Source: Trebonia sp. | Lineage (GTDB): Bacteria; Actinomycetota; Actinomycetes; Streptosporangiales; Streptosporangiaceae | Assembly (NCBI GenBank): GCA_030038035.1 | Contig: JASHPP010000048.1 | Span: 1-11,212 of the forward strand | Length of the DNA: 11,212 bases | Direction of reading: 5' to 3' | In this document: in pieces, positions 1 through 7,524 of the stretch | Position numbering within the stretch: position 1 is the first letter of the stretch | How the letters are laid out: each line of letters opens with the position of its first letter | Notes under the pieces: generated by a model | Told to the model about the DNA's origin: nothing | The model's input: only the letters and a program-made list of their open reading frames with translations | Databases searched by the model: none | Translations under genes and position numbers: made by a program

Positions 1-656
1 ACCCCGCCGGGCACCCGCGTCAGCCGCGCGAGCTGGTCGGCATCGGAGAACGACCCGTAGCGGGCCCCCCGGGACCCCCGCCGCCCGGACCGGCGGGACC
101 GCGACCGCTGCAGCTCGGCGACCGGCCGTGCCCCGCCGAACAGCAGGAACCACGCGACGCCGTAGCCGAACACCGCCTGCACGGCGGCGGAGGCGAACCA
201 GGTCACCGCGCAGACCCCCGCCGTGGCCGCCAGCACCGCGAGCACGCCGTAGGCGTTGCGGACCGCCAGGAACGTCGCGACGAGCAGGGCGAGCAGCAGC
301 CAGAGCGTCGCGGTCACGTGGTGCGCGGCGAGCAGCCACGCCGCGCCGACCCCGAGCAGCGGCGGGGTGACGTACCCCGCGAGCGCGGTGAGCACGACGC
401 CAGGCCCGGTCCGCCTGCCCCGGGTCACGGTCTCGCCCGACGTGTCCGAATGCAGCCGTATCCCCTCCAGCCGCCGCCCGCTCAGCAGGGAGACCAGCGC
501 GTGCCCGCCCTCGTGGGCGATCGTGATCGCGTTCCGCGCCAGGTGCCAGGATCCCGCGTTCAGCACGGCGAGCAACGCGACGACGCCGCTCGCGGCGATG
601 ACCCACGCGGGCGGCACGGGCTGCGTCCCGGCCAGCCGCGCCCAGAACACCGCCAT
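1..656 (-). CDS. M50 family (M50B-like) membrane metallopeptidase, C-terminus cut by window edge
   Basis: Membrane-embedded zinc protease of the site-2-protease-like M50 type, in the subgroup common in actinomycetes. Its substrate cannot be told from sequence. The minus strand reads open from an ATG at 656 to the left edge, giving 218 residues. Residues 41-58 contain [18 protein letters not shown], with the HExxH zinc motif at His48-Glu49-His52. This is followed by the [14 protein letters not shown] stretch typical of this subgroup, and then by hydrophobic segments (around residues 87-120 and again around 125-155) that look like membrane helices. The family is usually about 240 residues, so probably only a short tail is missing. 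Start choice: the ATG at 656 has no Shine-Dalgarno sequence but has TAGCCT 7 nt upstream, which fits a leaderless transcript. An in-frame GTG at 701 would add 15 residues and is the alternative. The gene is divergent from pgm. Confidence 0.85.
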   Translation of the reverse strand, partial: MAVFWARLAGTQPVPPAWVIAASGVVALLAVLNAGSWHLARNAITIAHEGGHALVSLLSGRRLEGIRLHSDTSGETVTRGRRTGPGVVLTALAGYVTPPLLGVGAAWLLAAHHVTATLWLLLALLVATFLAVRNAYGVLAVLAATAGVCAVTWFASAAVQAVFGYGVAWFLLFGGARPVAELQRSRSRRSGRRGSRGARYGSFSDADQLARLTRVPGG

Positions 657-761
657 ACCGGACAGGCTAAGCGCCGCGCACCGGTGCGGCGTCCCGTTCA
701 CCGCGCCGCCCAGGCTTATCCCGAACGAGCCGTGCCGACTCCCCCGTGTCAGGATGGCTGC
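657..761. promoter_or_regulatory. Divergent M50/pgm intergenic region with a 12-bp palindrome
   Basis: This 105-nt gap must hold the promoters of both divergent genes. On the minus strand TAGCCT (positions 669-664) sits 7 nt before the ATG at 656, the spacing expected for a -10 box of a leaderless mRNA. A perfect 12-bp palindrome, CGCACCGGTGCG, lies at 677-688, where the -35 region of that promoter would be, so it could be an operator. On the plus strand CAGGAT (750-755) is 6 nt before the pgm ATG and could be read either as a weak -10 or as a Shine-Dalgarno (AGGA). No convincing -35 boxes are visible. GC-rich DNA yields short palindromes by chance, so regulator binding is only a suggestion. 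Confidence 0.35.
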
Positions 762-2402
762 ATGGCCGATCCGCGCGCGGGCCAGCCCGCTGCCCCTGCC
801 GACCTGGTGAACGTCGCGAAGCTGGTCACCGCCTACTACGCGGTGCATCCCGACCCCGGCGACGCGGCCCAGCGGGTCTCGTTCGGTACCTCAGGCCACC
901 GGGGTTCTGCGTTCACCGCGACGTTCAACGAGGACCACATCCTCGCGACCACCCAGGCGATCTGCGACTACCGGGCCAGGGCCGGCATCGACGGGCCGCT
1001 GTACCTGGGCGCGGACACCCACGCGCTGTCCGAGCCGGCCCAGGTGAGCGCGCTTGAGGTGCTCGCCGCCAACGGCGTCCGGGTGCTGACCGACGCCCGG
1101 GGCGGGTATACGCCCACCCCGGCGGTCTCCCGGGCGATCCTCGCGCACAACGCGTCAGGGCACGGGCCGCGGGCGGACGGGATCGTCGTCACCCCGTCGC
1201 ACAACCCCCCGGCGGACGGCGGCTTCAAGTACAACCCGCCGGACGGCGGCCCGGCCGGCACCGACATCACCACGGACATCCAGGACCGGGCGAATGACCT
1301 GCTCAGCGGCGAGCTGAAGGAAGTGCGCCGGGTACCCTACGCCCGGGCCGCCGCGGCCGGCACGACGGGGAGGTTTGACTTCCTCGACTGCTACGTGTCG
1401 GCGCTGGACCGCGTGGTCCGCCTGGACGCGATCGGGCAGGCCGGGGTGCGTGTCGGCGCCGACCCGCTCGGCGGCGCGAGCGTGGCGTACTGGGGCGAGA
1501 TCGGCGAGCGTTACGGCCTTGACCTGACCGTCGTCAACCCGCAGGTGGACCCGACGTTCCGGTTCATGACCCTGGACTGGGACGGCAAGATCAGGATGGA
1601 CTGCTCGTCGCCGTTCGCGATGGCCAGCCTGATCAGCCGTCAGCACGAGTTCATGATCGCGACGGGCAACGACACCGACGCGGACCGGCACGGCATCGTG
1701 ACGCCAGACGCGGGCTTGCTCAACCCCAACCAGTACCTCGCGGTCGCCATCGACTACCTGTACCGGCACCGTGACGGCTGGCCGGCGGGGGCCGCCGTCG
1801 GCAAGACGCTGGTCAGTTCGTCGATGATCGACCGGGTGGCCGCGGGGCTGGGCCGGCCGCTGCTCGAGGTTCCCGTCGGGTTCAAGTGGTTCGTGCCCGG
1901 GCTGCTCGACGGATCGGTGGCCTTCGCCGGCGAGGAGAGCGCGGGTGCGTCGTTCCTGCAGCGTGACGGGTCGGTGTGGACCACCGACAAGGACGGGATC
2001 ATCCTCGCCCTGCTCGCGTCGGAGATCACCGCGGTCACCGGCCAGTCGCCGTCGCAGCTCTACCGGGGCCTCACCGAGCGCTACGGGACGCCCGCCTACG
2101 CCCGCGTTGACACCCCGGCCACCAGGGAGCAGAAGGCGGCGCTGGCCAGGCTGTCCCCTGAGCAGGTGCCGGCGGGCGAGCTCGCGGGCGAGAAGGTCAT
2201 CGCGGCGCTGACCACGGCGCCGGGCAACGGTGCTCCCATCGGCGGCCTCAAGGTGGTCAGCGAGTCCGGATGGTTCGCCGCCCGCCCGTCCGGCACAGAA
2301 GACGTCTACAAGCTCTACGCCGAGTCCTTCCGCGGTCCCGCCCACCTTGCCGCCATCCAGGAACAGGCGCGGGCGATCGTCGCCGCCGCCATCGGCGGCT
2401 GA
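762..2402 (+). CDS. pgm: Phosphoglucomutase, alpha-D-glucose phosphate-specific
   Basis: Cytoplasmic enzyme that interconverts glucose 1-phosphate and glucose 6-phosphate, linking glycolysis to glycogen, trehalose and cell-wall sugar nucleotides. The product is 546 residues, the same length as E. coli Pgm, and all four active-site loops of the phosphohexomutase superfamily are present. The phosphoserine loop is in [17 protein letters not shown]. The metal-binding loop is [12 protein letters not shown], against GNDPDYDRHGIV in E. coli as I recall it. The sugar-specificity loop is [14 protein letters not shown] with TTDKDGII. The phosphate-binding loop is [16 protein letters not shown] near the C-terminus. 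The N-terminal SFGTSGHRG is also typical. The reading frame stays open far upstream, but homology begins just after the ATG at 762, which has AGGA 7 nt before it. That upstream extension is antisense to the M50 gene and is not coding. The gene is followed directly by a strong hairpin. Confidence 0.97.
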   Translation: MADPRAGQPAAPADLVNVAKLVTAYYAVHPDPGDAAQRVSFGTSGHRGSAFTATFNEDHILATTQAICDYRARAGIDGPLYLGADTHALSEPAQVSALEVLAANGVRVLTDARGGYTPTPAVSRAILAHNASGHGPRADGIVVTPSHNPPADGGFKYNPPDGGPAGTDITTDIQDRANDLLSGELKEVRRVPYARAAAAGTTGRFDFLDCYVSALDRVVRLDAIGQAGVRVGADPLGGASVAYWGEIGERYGLDLTVVNPQVDPTFRFMTLDWDGKIRMDCSSPFAMASLISRQHEFMIATGNDTDADRHGIVTPDAGLLNPNQYLAVAIDYLYRHRDGWPAGAAVGKTLVSSSMIDRVAAGLGRPLLEVPVGFKWFVPGLLDGSVAFAGEESAGASFLQRDGSVWTTDKDGIILALLASEITAVTGQSPSQLYRGLTERYGTPAYARVDTPATREQKAALARLSPEQVPAGELAGEKVIAALTTAPGNGAPIGGLKVVSESGWFAARPSGTEDVYKLYAESFRGPAHLAAIQEQARAIVAAAIGG

Positions 2403-2443
2403 GTCCACGGCCCGGGCCGCCGAGGGCGGCCCGGGCCGTGGAC
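2403..2443. terminator. Perfect 19-bp hairpin between convergent pgm and S53 protease genes
   Basis: Arms at 2403-2421 and 2425-2443 are perfect reverse complements of 19 bp, with a 3-nt loop (GAG). The left arm starts on the base after the pgm stop codon, and the S53 protease stop codon is 18 nt further on. There is no T-run on either side, as is common for actinobacterial terminators. Because the stem is symmetric, it should act on transcripts arriving from both directions. Confidence 0.8.
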
Positions 2444-2460
2444 GGGACTGACTAGCCCGG

Positions 2461-4458
2461 CTATCCGGCGAAAGCGCCGGCTATCTTGGCCAGGTTCGGC
2501 TGGCCAAGGCCAACGCCCTCGTTGTACAGGGCACCGGGGTTGCCTGTGTAGTAGATGTTGTCGTTGCTGGTGCCGGCGGTGTTGAGCTGGGTGAACAGCC
2601 CGCTGCCAGCGTCGGCGTAGATGACCGGGTTCCAGAACCCGACCCGGTGGCCCAGGTAGGAGTCGATGACCGCGGTTGAGCCGTTGAGCTGCGGGGCGAC
2701 GAAGCTGGTCCCGCCGTATTCGGCCAGGCCGCCGACCGAGGGCGCGTAGACCAGGTAACCGGTCTGCGGGTCGCCGTTCGTGGCCAGGTCAGGGACGGCC
2801 CTGCCGGTACCGGAGCCGGAGGTCACGCTCGGCGTGGGGTTGAAGTTCCATTCGGTGGGCTCGACCACGCCAGGGGCGATCTCCTCGTAGTCGATCGGGG
2901 TCAGGTACTCCACCGCGTGGAAGTAGTTGGTGCCCGACACACCCACCTGGTAGGACGGCTCGGACTCGAGCGCGCTGAAGCCGCCGCCGCTGCCGATGGG
3001 CAGGCCCTCCGCCGCCTCGGCCAGCGGGATGCCGTCGGTCTGCGCGACTCCGGCCCACAGGTAGTCCCAGCCCCAGATGCGCGTGGCCGGGTTCGTGGCG
3101 GTGGCGGTCCCGGCAGGGCCGGACAGGTACGAGGTACCGGGCAGCGAGGTGGCGCCGCACGCGGTGATGTACGGGCTGTCCGCCGGCCAGTCCACCGCCA
3201 GGTTCGTGGTGCCGACGTCCTCGGCGGCGATGTAAGCGCCGTAGTCGCCTGAGGAGGTGAACGCGGACTGGCCCTGCGCGGCCATCTCGAGGAAGGCCTC
3301 GTTGTACGCAGGCACGTAGCCCGACGACTCCTCGCCGGAGTTGATGGAGGCCACGACCGCGGTCTCCGACTCGCCCCAGCTCGCGGAGACGCTGCTTGCG
3401 ATGTCCTGGCTGGCCGCGGTGAAGAACGCGTCGGCGAACCCGTAGTCGGTGTTCGGCGCCTGGTAGTCGATCACGTTCGCGCCGGGGGCGAGGCTCCCGG
3501 ACTGCTCGATGTCTATGTCGGTCTCGACCGACCCCGAGGCAGAGCTCGGCGCGCCAGGGCCGCCGTCGATGTTCTCGACGGCGAGGGTGCCCGTGCGGGT
3601 CACGTGAGCGATGTTTGCCCAGAAGTAGTCCGGCGCGTACGTGTACCCCGTCGGACCAGGGTCGATCGCGGCCAGCGTGACGATGCCGACGGTCTGGCCT
3701 GAGCCATCGGCGCGCGCGTACAGCGGGTCCAGGTCGTACAGCTGGGCGAAGTCCTGCGGCAGGTGGCAGCCGTTGGTCAGGCCGAACTCGGCCACGCAGG
3801 TGCTCGAGCTGCCAGTCTGCGGCTTGGTCTCGCTGGCCGGCTTGGCGGTGTCGCTGTCATAGGCGCCGTAGTTCGACAGCCCGAGGATGGCCGTCACGAA
3901 GCTGGCCAGCCGGTAGGGCAGCAGCGGTGCGGAGTTGTTGGTGTACACCGTCTGCTTGTGGTTGGTCGGGCCGAACGCGGCGCCACCCCGCTGCGCGGGA
4001 ACCGTGACTTGTTCTTCGGTGATCGTCAGCGCGTTGTCGAAGTCGCCCGCGGTGCCGTTGGCCACCACGTCCAGGTCGTCGGCGTAGACCGTGGTCGTGA
4101 TGCCGAAGCCGGCCAGGTAGCTGGTCAGCGCCTTGATGTTGGACGCGGTCTGGCCGTACTTGGCGGCGAACTGGGCGACCGACAGGTACTGCGAGGTCGG
4201 GATGCCCTGCTCGACCGCGGCGGCGAGGGCCTGCTCGTTTTGCATCGTGAGCACGAACGACACGGTCACCGGGGTGTCCGCCGGAGTGTCGCCGAAGACC
4301 TGCGCGCCCGGAAGGTCGGCCGCGTTGATACCCGCGGGCACCGCCGTCGGCGCGTTCGGGCTCGTGCCCGCGGACGCGCTCGAGACGGCCGCGAGCGGGG
4401 CTATCACCACGCCCGCCGCCAGCACCACTGCCCCGGCCGTCAGCCGGGTCTTTGTCAT
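2461..4458 (-). CDS. Secreted S53 family (sedolisin/kumamolisin-like) serine-carboxyl protease with activation domain
   Basis: Predicted extracellular endopeptidase, probably active at acidic pH, made as a pro-enzyme; 665 residues from the ATG at 4458. Order of parts: a Sec signal peptide (MTKTRL, a hydrophobic core, then SSASA|GT with likely cleavage after residue 30); a pro-kumamolisin activation domain (about residues 45-195, including YLSVAQFAAKYG and the DLDVVANGTAGDF segment); and a catalytic domain to the C-terminus. The catalytic set of the family is visible: Glu312 and Asp316 in VETDIDIE, Asp405 in SSGDYG, and Ser585 in YGGTSFVAP. Cys221 and Cys231 may form a disulfide. The usual C-terminal calcium-site residues look altered, with FTQLN where FxDIT is expected and LYN where GWD/GYD is expected. 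Start choice: AAAAGGA lies 10 nt before this ATG; upstream in-frame ATG (4467) and GTG (4479) starts are less well spaced from it. The role is probably nutritional protein degradation. Confidence 0.9.
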   Translation of the reverse strand: MTKTRLTAGAVVLAAGVVIAPLAAVSSASAGTSPNAPTAVPAGINAADLPGAQVFGDTPADTPVTVSFVLTMQNEQALAAAVEQGIPTSQYLSVAQFAAKYGQTASNIKALTSYLAGFGITTTVYADDLDVVANGTAGDFDNALTITEEQVTVPAQRGGAAFGPTNHKQTVYTNNSAPLLPYRLASFVTAILGLSNYGAYDSDTAKPASETKPQTGSSSTCVAEFGLTNGCHLPQDFAQLYDLDPLYARADGSGQTVGIVTLAAIDPGPTGYTYAPDYFWANIAHVTRTGTLAVENIDGGPGAPSSASGSVETDIDIEQSGSLAPGANVIDYQAPNTDYGFADAFFTAASQDIASSVSASWGESETAVVASINSGEESSGYVPAYNEAFLEMAAQGQSAFTSSGDYGAYIAAEDVGTTNLAVDWPADSPYITACGATSLPGTSYLSGPAGTATATNPATRIWGWDYLWAGVAQTDGIPLAEAAEGLPIGSGGGFSALESEPSYQVGVSGTNYFHAVEYLTPIDYEEIAPGVVEPTEWNFNPTPSVTSGSGTGRAVPDLATNGDPQTGYLVYAPSVGGLAEYGGTSFVAPQLNGSTAVIDSYLGHRVGFWNPVIYADAGSGLFTQLNTAGTSNDNIYYTGNPGALYNEGVGLGQPNLAKIAGAFAG

Positions 4459-4496
4459 ACGGATCATGTCCTTTTGCACCGTCCAATGTGATCGAT

Positions 4497-4525
4497 CCCC
4501 ACGGTTAGTTGGGTGCTCCGTGGGG
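4497..4525 (-). promoter_or_regulatory. Inverted repeat in the S53 protease leader region
   Basis: CCCCACGG (4497-4504) and CCGTGGGG (4518-4525) are perfect 8-bp inverted arms around 13 nt. They lie 39-67 nt upstream of the protease start, on the upstream side of its ribosome binding site. This could be an operator or a hairpin in the 5' untranslated leader. I could not identify a convincing -35/-10 pair for this gene in the 200-nt gap between 4459 and 4658. Confidence 0.4.
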
Positions 4526-4610
4526 GGGTGACGGGTTATGTAAGTTAGCCTGGCACGAACAGCGGGACTTTGCGGGATCGACGAGGGTTGTTATCTCCTT
4601 GTGTTGCAAA

Positions 4611-4624
4611 GCGCCGTGCGGCGC
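4611..4624 (-). terminator. Possible weak terminator after the acylase gene
   Basis: Read on the minus strand, GCGCC-GCAC-GGCGC is a short stem-loop 35-48 nt beyond the acylase stop codon, followed by TTTGC. The stem is short and the T-run minimal, so this is a tentative call. Read-through into the same-strand S53 protease gene cannot be excluded. Confidence 0.3.
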
Positions 4625-4658
4625 GCAGACGTTAACCACCAGCCATTTCTCCGGGAAA

Positions 4659-6911
4659 TTAGTCGCGGTCGGCCATCGGGATGCGCCGGTGCGCCGCCCA
4701 TTGCGCCAGCTGGTCCGCGAAATGCGGGCTGTCCGGGTCGCCGCTGCTGCCGCCCGGTATGGCATAGCTTGCGGCGGCGGGATCGGCGAGGTCGACCACC
4801 TGGCGGTACACGGACAGGCTGGTGACGGTGAACGGGCTGCCCTGCCGCCAGCCGTAGCCGGCCGCCTGGATGGTGTCGGCGTCGCCGCCCATCGGCACGC
4901 CGGGCAGCGGGGCCGCCCCCGGGGGGTCAAGCGGATGCCTGCGGACGGCCTGGTGCACCTCGCCCCAGCGCCACCGTCCCGGATCTGGCCCGCCGCGGTG
5001 AACGGCCGCCGCCCAGGCGGCGGCCAGCGCCGCGGGCACCGCGGCAAGCACCCGGCTGGTCCGCTCGCGGCGCCGCCCGCCGCCGCCGTCCGCGACCGCA
5101 CGGCCGGGGCCTGCGGTGTCCGGGGGTACCGGCCCGCCGAGCAGTTCCCACGTGTCGTTGGCCAGCCACCGCCGCACGATGCCGATCGTCGGCACCAGGG
5201 CGCCGGAGGCCATCCACTCCCACGTGCCCGAGCCGAGCAGCGGCCGGTACAGCGCATCGGCGAGCGACCGCTGGAAGCACGCGTACAGCAGCGCCGGCCC
5301 CGAGCCGGCGCGAAGATCGCCGTCCCAGCCGGCCAGCATCGCCCGCGCCGCCTCGGCCGCACCAGGCGGAAACGGGCCAGCCCGGCCGAGCACCGAGGTC
5401 CAGGCCCGCGCCGCCCACGACACGGTGTCCGCCTGCATCCCCGCCAGTTCGTCCACGCTAAATACCGCGGCGCCCGCCAGCCGCGACCGCAGCCGCTCGG
5501 CGCGGAACGGCTGCGCGAACGTGTACGAGATGTACGGCTCGTCCCCGTCGGCGATCGCGTTGTTCGCCGTCATGACGAACCCGGCCGCGGGGTCGGCAGC
5601 TCGCGGCAGCGACCCGAACGGAACCGTGCCCACCCACTCGCACGCCCCGTCCCACCCGGGCACCGGCAGCGCACGGTGCGCGGGCGACGAACGCACCGGC
5701 AGCTCGCCCCGGCACTGGTAGGCGATGGCGCCGCCCGTGTCGGCGCAGACCAGGTTGTTGACCGGGTCGACCCAGCCCGCCTGCGCCGCGACCAGGGCGC
5801 CCACATCGGCCGCGACCAGCATCGGCAGCATGCACTCAAGGCCGCGGTCCGGCCGGTACGTCGCGGTGTACTTCAGCGCCAGCGCCATGCCCGACAGCGG
5901 GTCGCCGTGCACGACCGGCCCGTGCCTTGTCTCCCACACGGATGCTTCCACCGCGCCGCGGCCGCGCACCGAGATCCGCTCGGTGCGCACGCTCGCCTCC
6001 CGCCAGCCGTCCTCGGTCTGGTACCTGGCGCCGTCGAACCGTTCGATGTACAGGTCCTGCGTGTCGGCGTCCGCGTGCGTGATCGCCCACGCGACCGACC
6101 CGTTGCACCCGAAGTGCGGGAAGCCGGGCAGCCCGGGGAACGTCGCCCCCGCCACGTCGAACTCGGGACAGCGCACGGCGCACTGCCAGTACACGTTGGG
6201 GGTATCGAGCGCGCGGTGCGAGTCGTTGCAGAGCACGGCCCCGCCGTGCGCGGTGCGCCGGCCGCTGACCGCCCACGCGTTGGAACCCGGCTCGGTCTCG
6301 GCGAGGAATCCCAGGTGCCCCGTCACGTCGGCAATCGCCTCGTCCGTCAGCAGGGACAGCCGGGCGCCCGGCGGCACGGCGAGCGGCGAGCCGGCCGGCG
6401 GCCTGGTCTCCAGCTGCCCGAACGCGTCCGGCCCGATCCGCGCGAGCAGCCACGCCTGCACCAGCTTGTGCTGCCACTGCCCCATGAACACGTGCCGCAC
6501 CTTGAACGCCGCGACCGAGTGCCACGGCTCCCACGGCTCGACCGGGTACCGGCCCGGCAGCGGCAAGACGCCCTCCCGCAGCGCCTGGTTGACGCCGTCC
6601 GCGTACGCCGCGAAGGCCGCGCGCAGGGCGGGCGACATCGCGGCGACGTCCCGCCTGGCGGCCGCCGCCAGCCCCAGCCGCCTGGCCAGGATGTCCGCGC
6701 CGGCCGCCGACCGCCCGGCGATCTCTGCCCACCGCCCGCAGGCCCGCCGCCGGTCGTAGTCCATCTGGAACATGCGGTCCCGCGCGCACGCGTAGCCCAT
6801 CCCGAACCAGGCAGCCGCCGTGGTCTCGCCCCGCACCCGCGGAACCCCGTACCGGTCACGCGCGATCGTGGCCTCGCCTGCCTCGCTCGGCAGGCTCAGG
6901 CGGTCGGTCAT
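4659..6911 (-). CDS. Penicillin acylase family protein (Ntn hydrolase)
   Basis: Self-processing N-terminal-nucleophile amidohydrolase of the penicillin G acylase/acyl-homoserine-lactone acylase family; 750 residues from the ATG at 6911. The alpha-chain part has RDRYGVPRVRG and ACARDRMFQMDYDRRR, the family's usual opening. The nucleophile is Ser210 in PGSNAWAVSG, where autocatalytic cleavage would free the beta chain. MTANNAIADGDEPY carries the Asn expected to form the oxyanion hole. Near the C-terminus GVPMGGDADT and GGSSGDPDSPHFADQ are also typical. No signal peptide is visible, unlike the classic periplasmic or extracellular acylases, so a cytoplasmic location is likely. The acyl-amide substrate cannot be deduced. 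Start choice: GATAAT lies 7 nt before the ATG at 6911, suggesting a leaderless mRNA; an in-frame ATG at 6920 overlaps that box and adds three residues. The gene is divergent from the PPOX gene. Confidence 0.9.
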   Translation of the reverse strand: MTDRLSLPSEAGEATIARDRYGVPRVRGETTAAAWFGMGYACARDRMFQMDYDRRRACGRWAEIAGRSAAGADILARRLGLAAAARRDVAAMSPALRAAFAAYADGVNQALREGVLPLPGRYPVEPWEPWHSVAAFKVRHVFMGQWQHKLVQAWLLARIGPDAFGQLETRPPAGSPLAVPPGARLSLLTDEAIADVTGHLGFLAETEPGSNAWAVSGRRTAHGGAVLCNDSHRALDTPNVYWQCAVRCPEFDVAGATFPGLPGFPHFGCNGSVAWAITHADADTQDLYIERFDGARYQTEDGWREASVRTERISVRGRGAVEASVWETRHGPVVHGDPLSGMALALKYTATYRPDRGLECMLPMLVAADVGALVAAQAGWVDPVNNLVCADTGGAIAYQCRGELPVRSSPAHRALPVPGWDGACEWVGTVPFGSLPRAADPAAGFVMTANNAIADGDEPYISYTFAQPFRAERLRSRLAGAAVFSVDELAGMQADTVSWAARAWTSVLGRAGPFPPGAAEAARAMLAGWDGDLRAGSGPALLYACFQRSLADALYRPLLGSGTWEWMASGALVPTIGIVRRWLANDTWELLGGPVPPDTAGPGRAVADGGGGRRRERTSRVLAAVPAALAAAWAAAVHRGGPDPGRWRWGEVHQAVRRHPLDPPGAAPLPGVPMGGDADTIQAAGYGWRQGSPFTVTSLSVYRQVVDLADPAAASYAIPGGSSGDPDSPHFADQLAQWAAHRRIPMADRD

Positions 6912-6918
6912 AAGGGCC

Positions 6919-6924
6919 ATTATC
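6919..6924 (-). promoter_or_regulatory. Candidate -10 box for a leaderless acylase transcript
   Basis: On the minus strand GATAAT, one mismatch from TATAAT, ends 7 nt before the ATG at 6911, so transcription would start on the A of the start codon. There is no Shine-Dalgarno sequence here. No good -35 box is visible; the position where one would lie is occupied by a 13-bp tandem repeat. Confidence 0.5.
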
Positions 6925-6928
6925 CAGA

Positions 6929-6954
6929 ACGAGCCGCCGCGACGAGCCGCCGCG
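6929..6954. repeat. 13-bp tandem direct repeat in the acylase promoter
   Basis: ACGAGCCGCCGCG occurs twice back to back (6929-6941 and 6942-6954) without mismatch. It covers the -35 area of the acylase promoter and lies about 20 bp from the inverted repeat in front of the PPOX gene. It could be a direct-repeat activator site, or simply a GC-rich slippage duplication. Position favours the first, composition the second. Confidence 0.5.
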
Positions 6955-6970
6955 CCTCCCCAGCCTTAAC

Positions 6971-7000
6971 TGACTTTTCCGGCTGGAAAAGCCGTATAGT
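6971..7000 (+). promoter_or_regulatory. Promoter of the PPOX gene with an inverted-repeat operator candidate
   Basis: TATAGT (6995-7000) is a good -10 box, 6 nt before the ATG at 7007. TGACTT (6971-6976), 18 bp upstream, is a plausible -35. Between and overlapping them, CTTTTCC (6974-6980) and GGAAAAG (6985-6991) form a perfect 7-bp inverted repeat with a 4-nt spacer. A repressor bound there would block polymerase, so it is a strong operator candidate. There is no ribosome binding site, which fits a leaderless mRNA. Confidence 0.6.
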
Positions 7001-7006
7001 GCTGCC

Positions 7007-7429
7007 ATGTCATCACCCGCGCGCCTGCACGCCTTCCTCGGCGAACCCCGGAACATCATCGTCGCCGGCATCCGCAAAGACGGCCGCCCGCACCTGTCGC
7101 CCAACTGGTTTTACTGGGACGGCGAGAGGTTCTACGTCTCGACCACGAGCAAGCGCGTGAAGTACAACGTGTTCCGCCGCGACCCCAGGGTCGAGCTCGT
7201 CGTCGACGACGCGACCGGGCACCGCTACGTGCACGTGTCGGGAACCGTGGAGATCCGCGAGGACGTGCCCGCCGAACTTCCCCGCTTCCGCGCCATCCGC
7301 GAGAAGCACGGCCGTCAGGTGCCGCCCGACGACGAGTTCGCCGCCGAGCTGATCGCCGACAACCGCGTCCTGCTCGCCATCACCCCAACGGGCTCACCGG
7401 CGACCTGGACGGCCGTAGGCCTGGACTGA
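7007..7429 (+). CDS. PPOX class, probably F420-dependent, flavin-fold protein
   Basis: Small split-barrel protein of the pyridoxamine 5'-phosphate oxidase-like class, probably binding F420 and reducing an unknown substrate in the cytoplasm; 140 residues, the usual length. The family features are: ...IVAGIRKDGRPHLSPNWFYWDG near residues 19-40; YVSTTSKRVKYNVFRRDPRVELVV at about residues 43-66, where the conserved Ser/Lys/Arg would bind cofactor phosphate; and YVHVSGTVEIRED. The assignment to F420 rather than FMN rests on overall resemblance to actinobacterial TIGR03618-type proteins and is not proved by a single residue. The start is the ATG placed 6 nt after the -10 box. The shared control region with the acylase suggests the two may be regulated together. 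Confidence 0.85.
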   Translation: MSSPARLHAFLGEPRNIIVAGIRKDGRPHLSPNWFYWDGERFYVSTTSKRVKYNVFRRDPRVELVVDDATGHRYVHVSGTVEIREDVPAELPRFRAIREKHGRQVPPDDEFAAELIADNRVLLAITPTGSPATWTAVGLD

Positions 7430-7489
7430 CCAGTCACCCGCCCGGAACCCGCCCGCCGGCGGTGAACTCGATTGGGACGGCTTCTTCCC

Positions 7490-7524
7490 TTTACTCATCT
7501 AAATCGATCAATATAATAGACAAT
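7490..7524 (+). promoter_or_regulatory. Consensus promoter of the organosulfur operon in an AT-rich island
   Basis: TATAAT (7512-7517) is a perfect consensus -10 box. TTTACT (7490-7495), with a 16-bp spacer, is a 4/6 match to TTGACA. Seven bases after the -10 comes GTG at 7525, so the transcript is probably leaderless. The 37 bp around it contain about 10 G/C bases, a sharp dip in this GC-rich window. Confidence 0.7.

Noticed and set aside
318..761. N-terminal extension of the phosphoglucomutase frame
   Set aside because: Homology and the normal 546-residue length begin at the ATG at 762; the extension is antisense to the M50 HExxH gene and low-complexity.
1155..2408. A 417-codon minus-strand frame opposite pgm
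   Set aside because: pgm has all four active-site loops in the plus frame; the antisense translation is compositionally biased without family features.
4550..4658. Strong AAGGAG sequence on the minus strand around 4593-4598
   Set aside because: No start codon follows at a usable distance, so it does not mark a small gene.
4509..7160. An 883-codon open frame on the plus strand
   Set aside because: It lies antisense to the penicillin-acylase gene, which has full family motifs; the translation is Arg/Pro/Gly-rich low-complexity sequence typical of GC-rich shadow frames.
7462..7524. Upstream GTG start for the peroxiredoxin-like gene
   Set aside because: The added 21 codons run across a perfect TATAAT promoter and are AT-rich and unlike the family N-terminus, so the GTG at 7525 is preferred.
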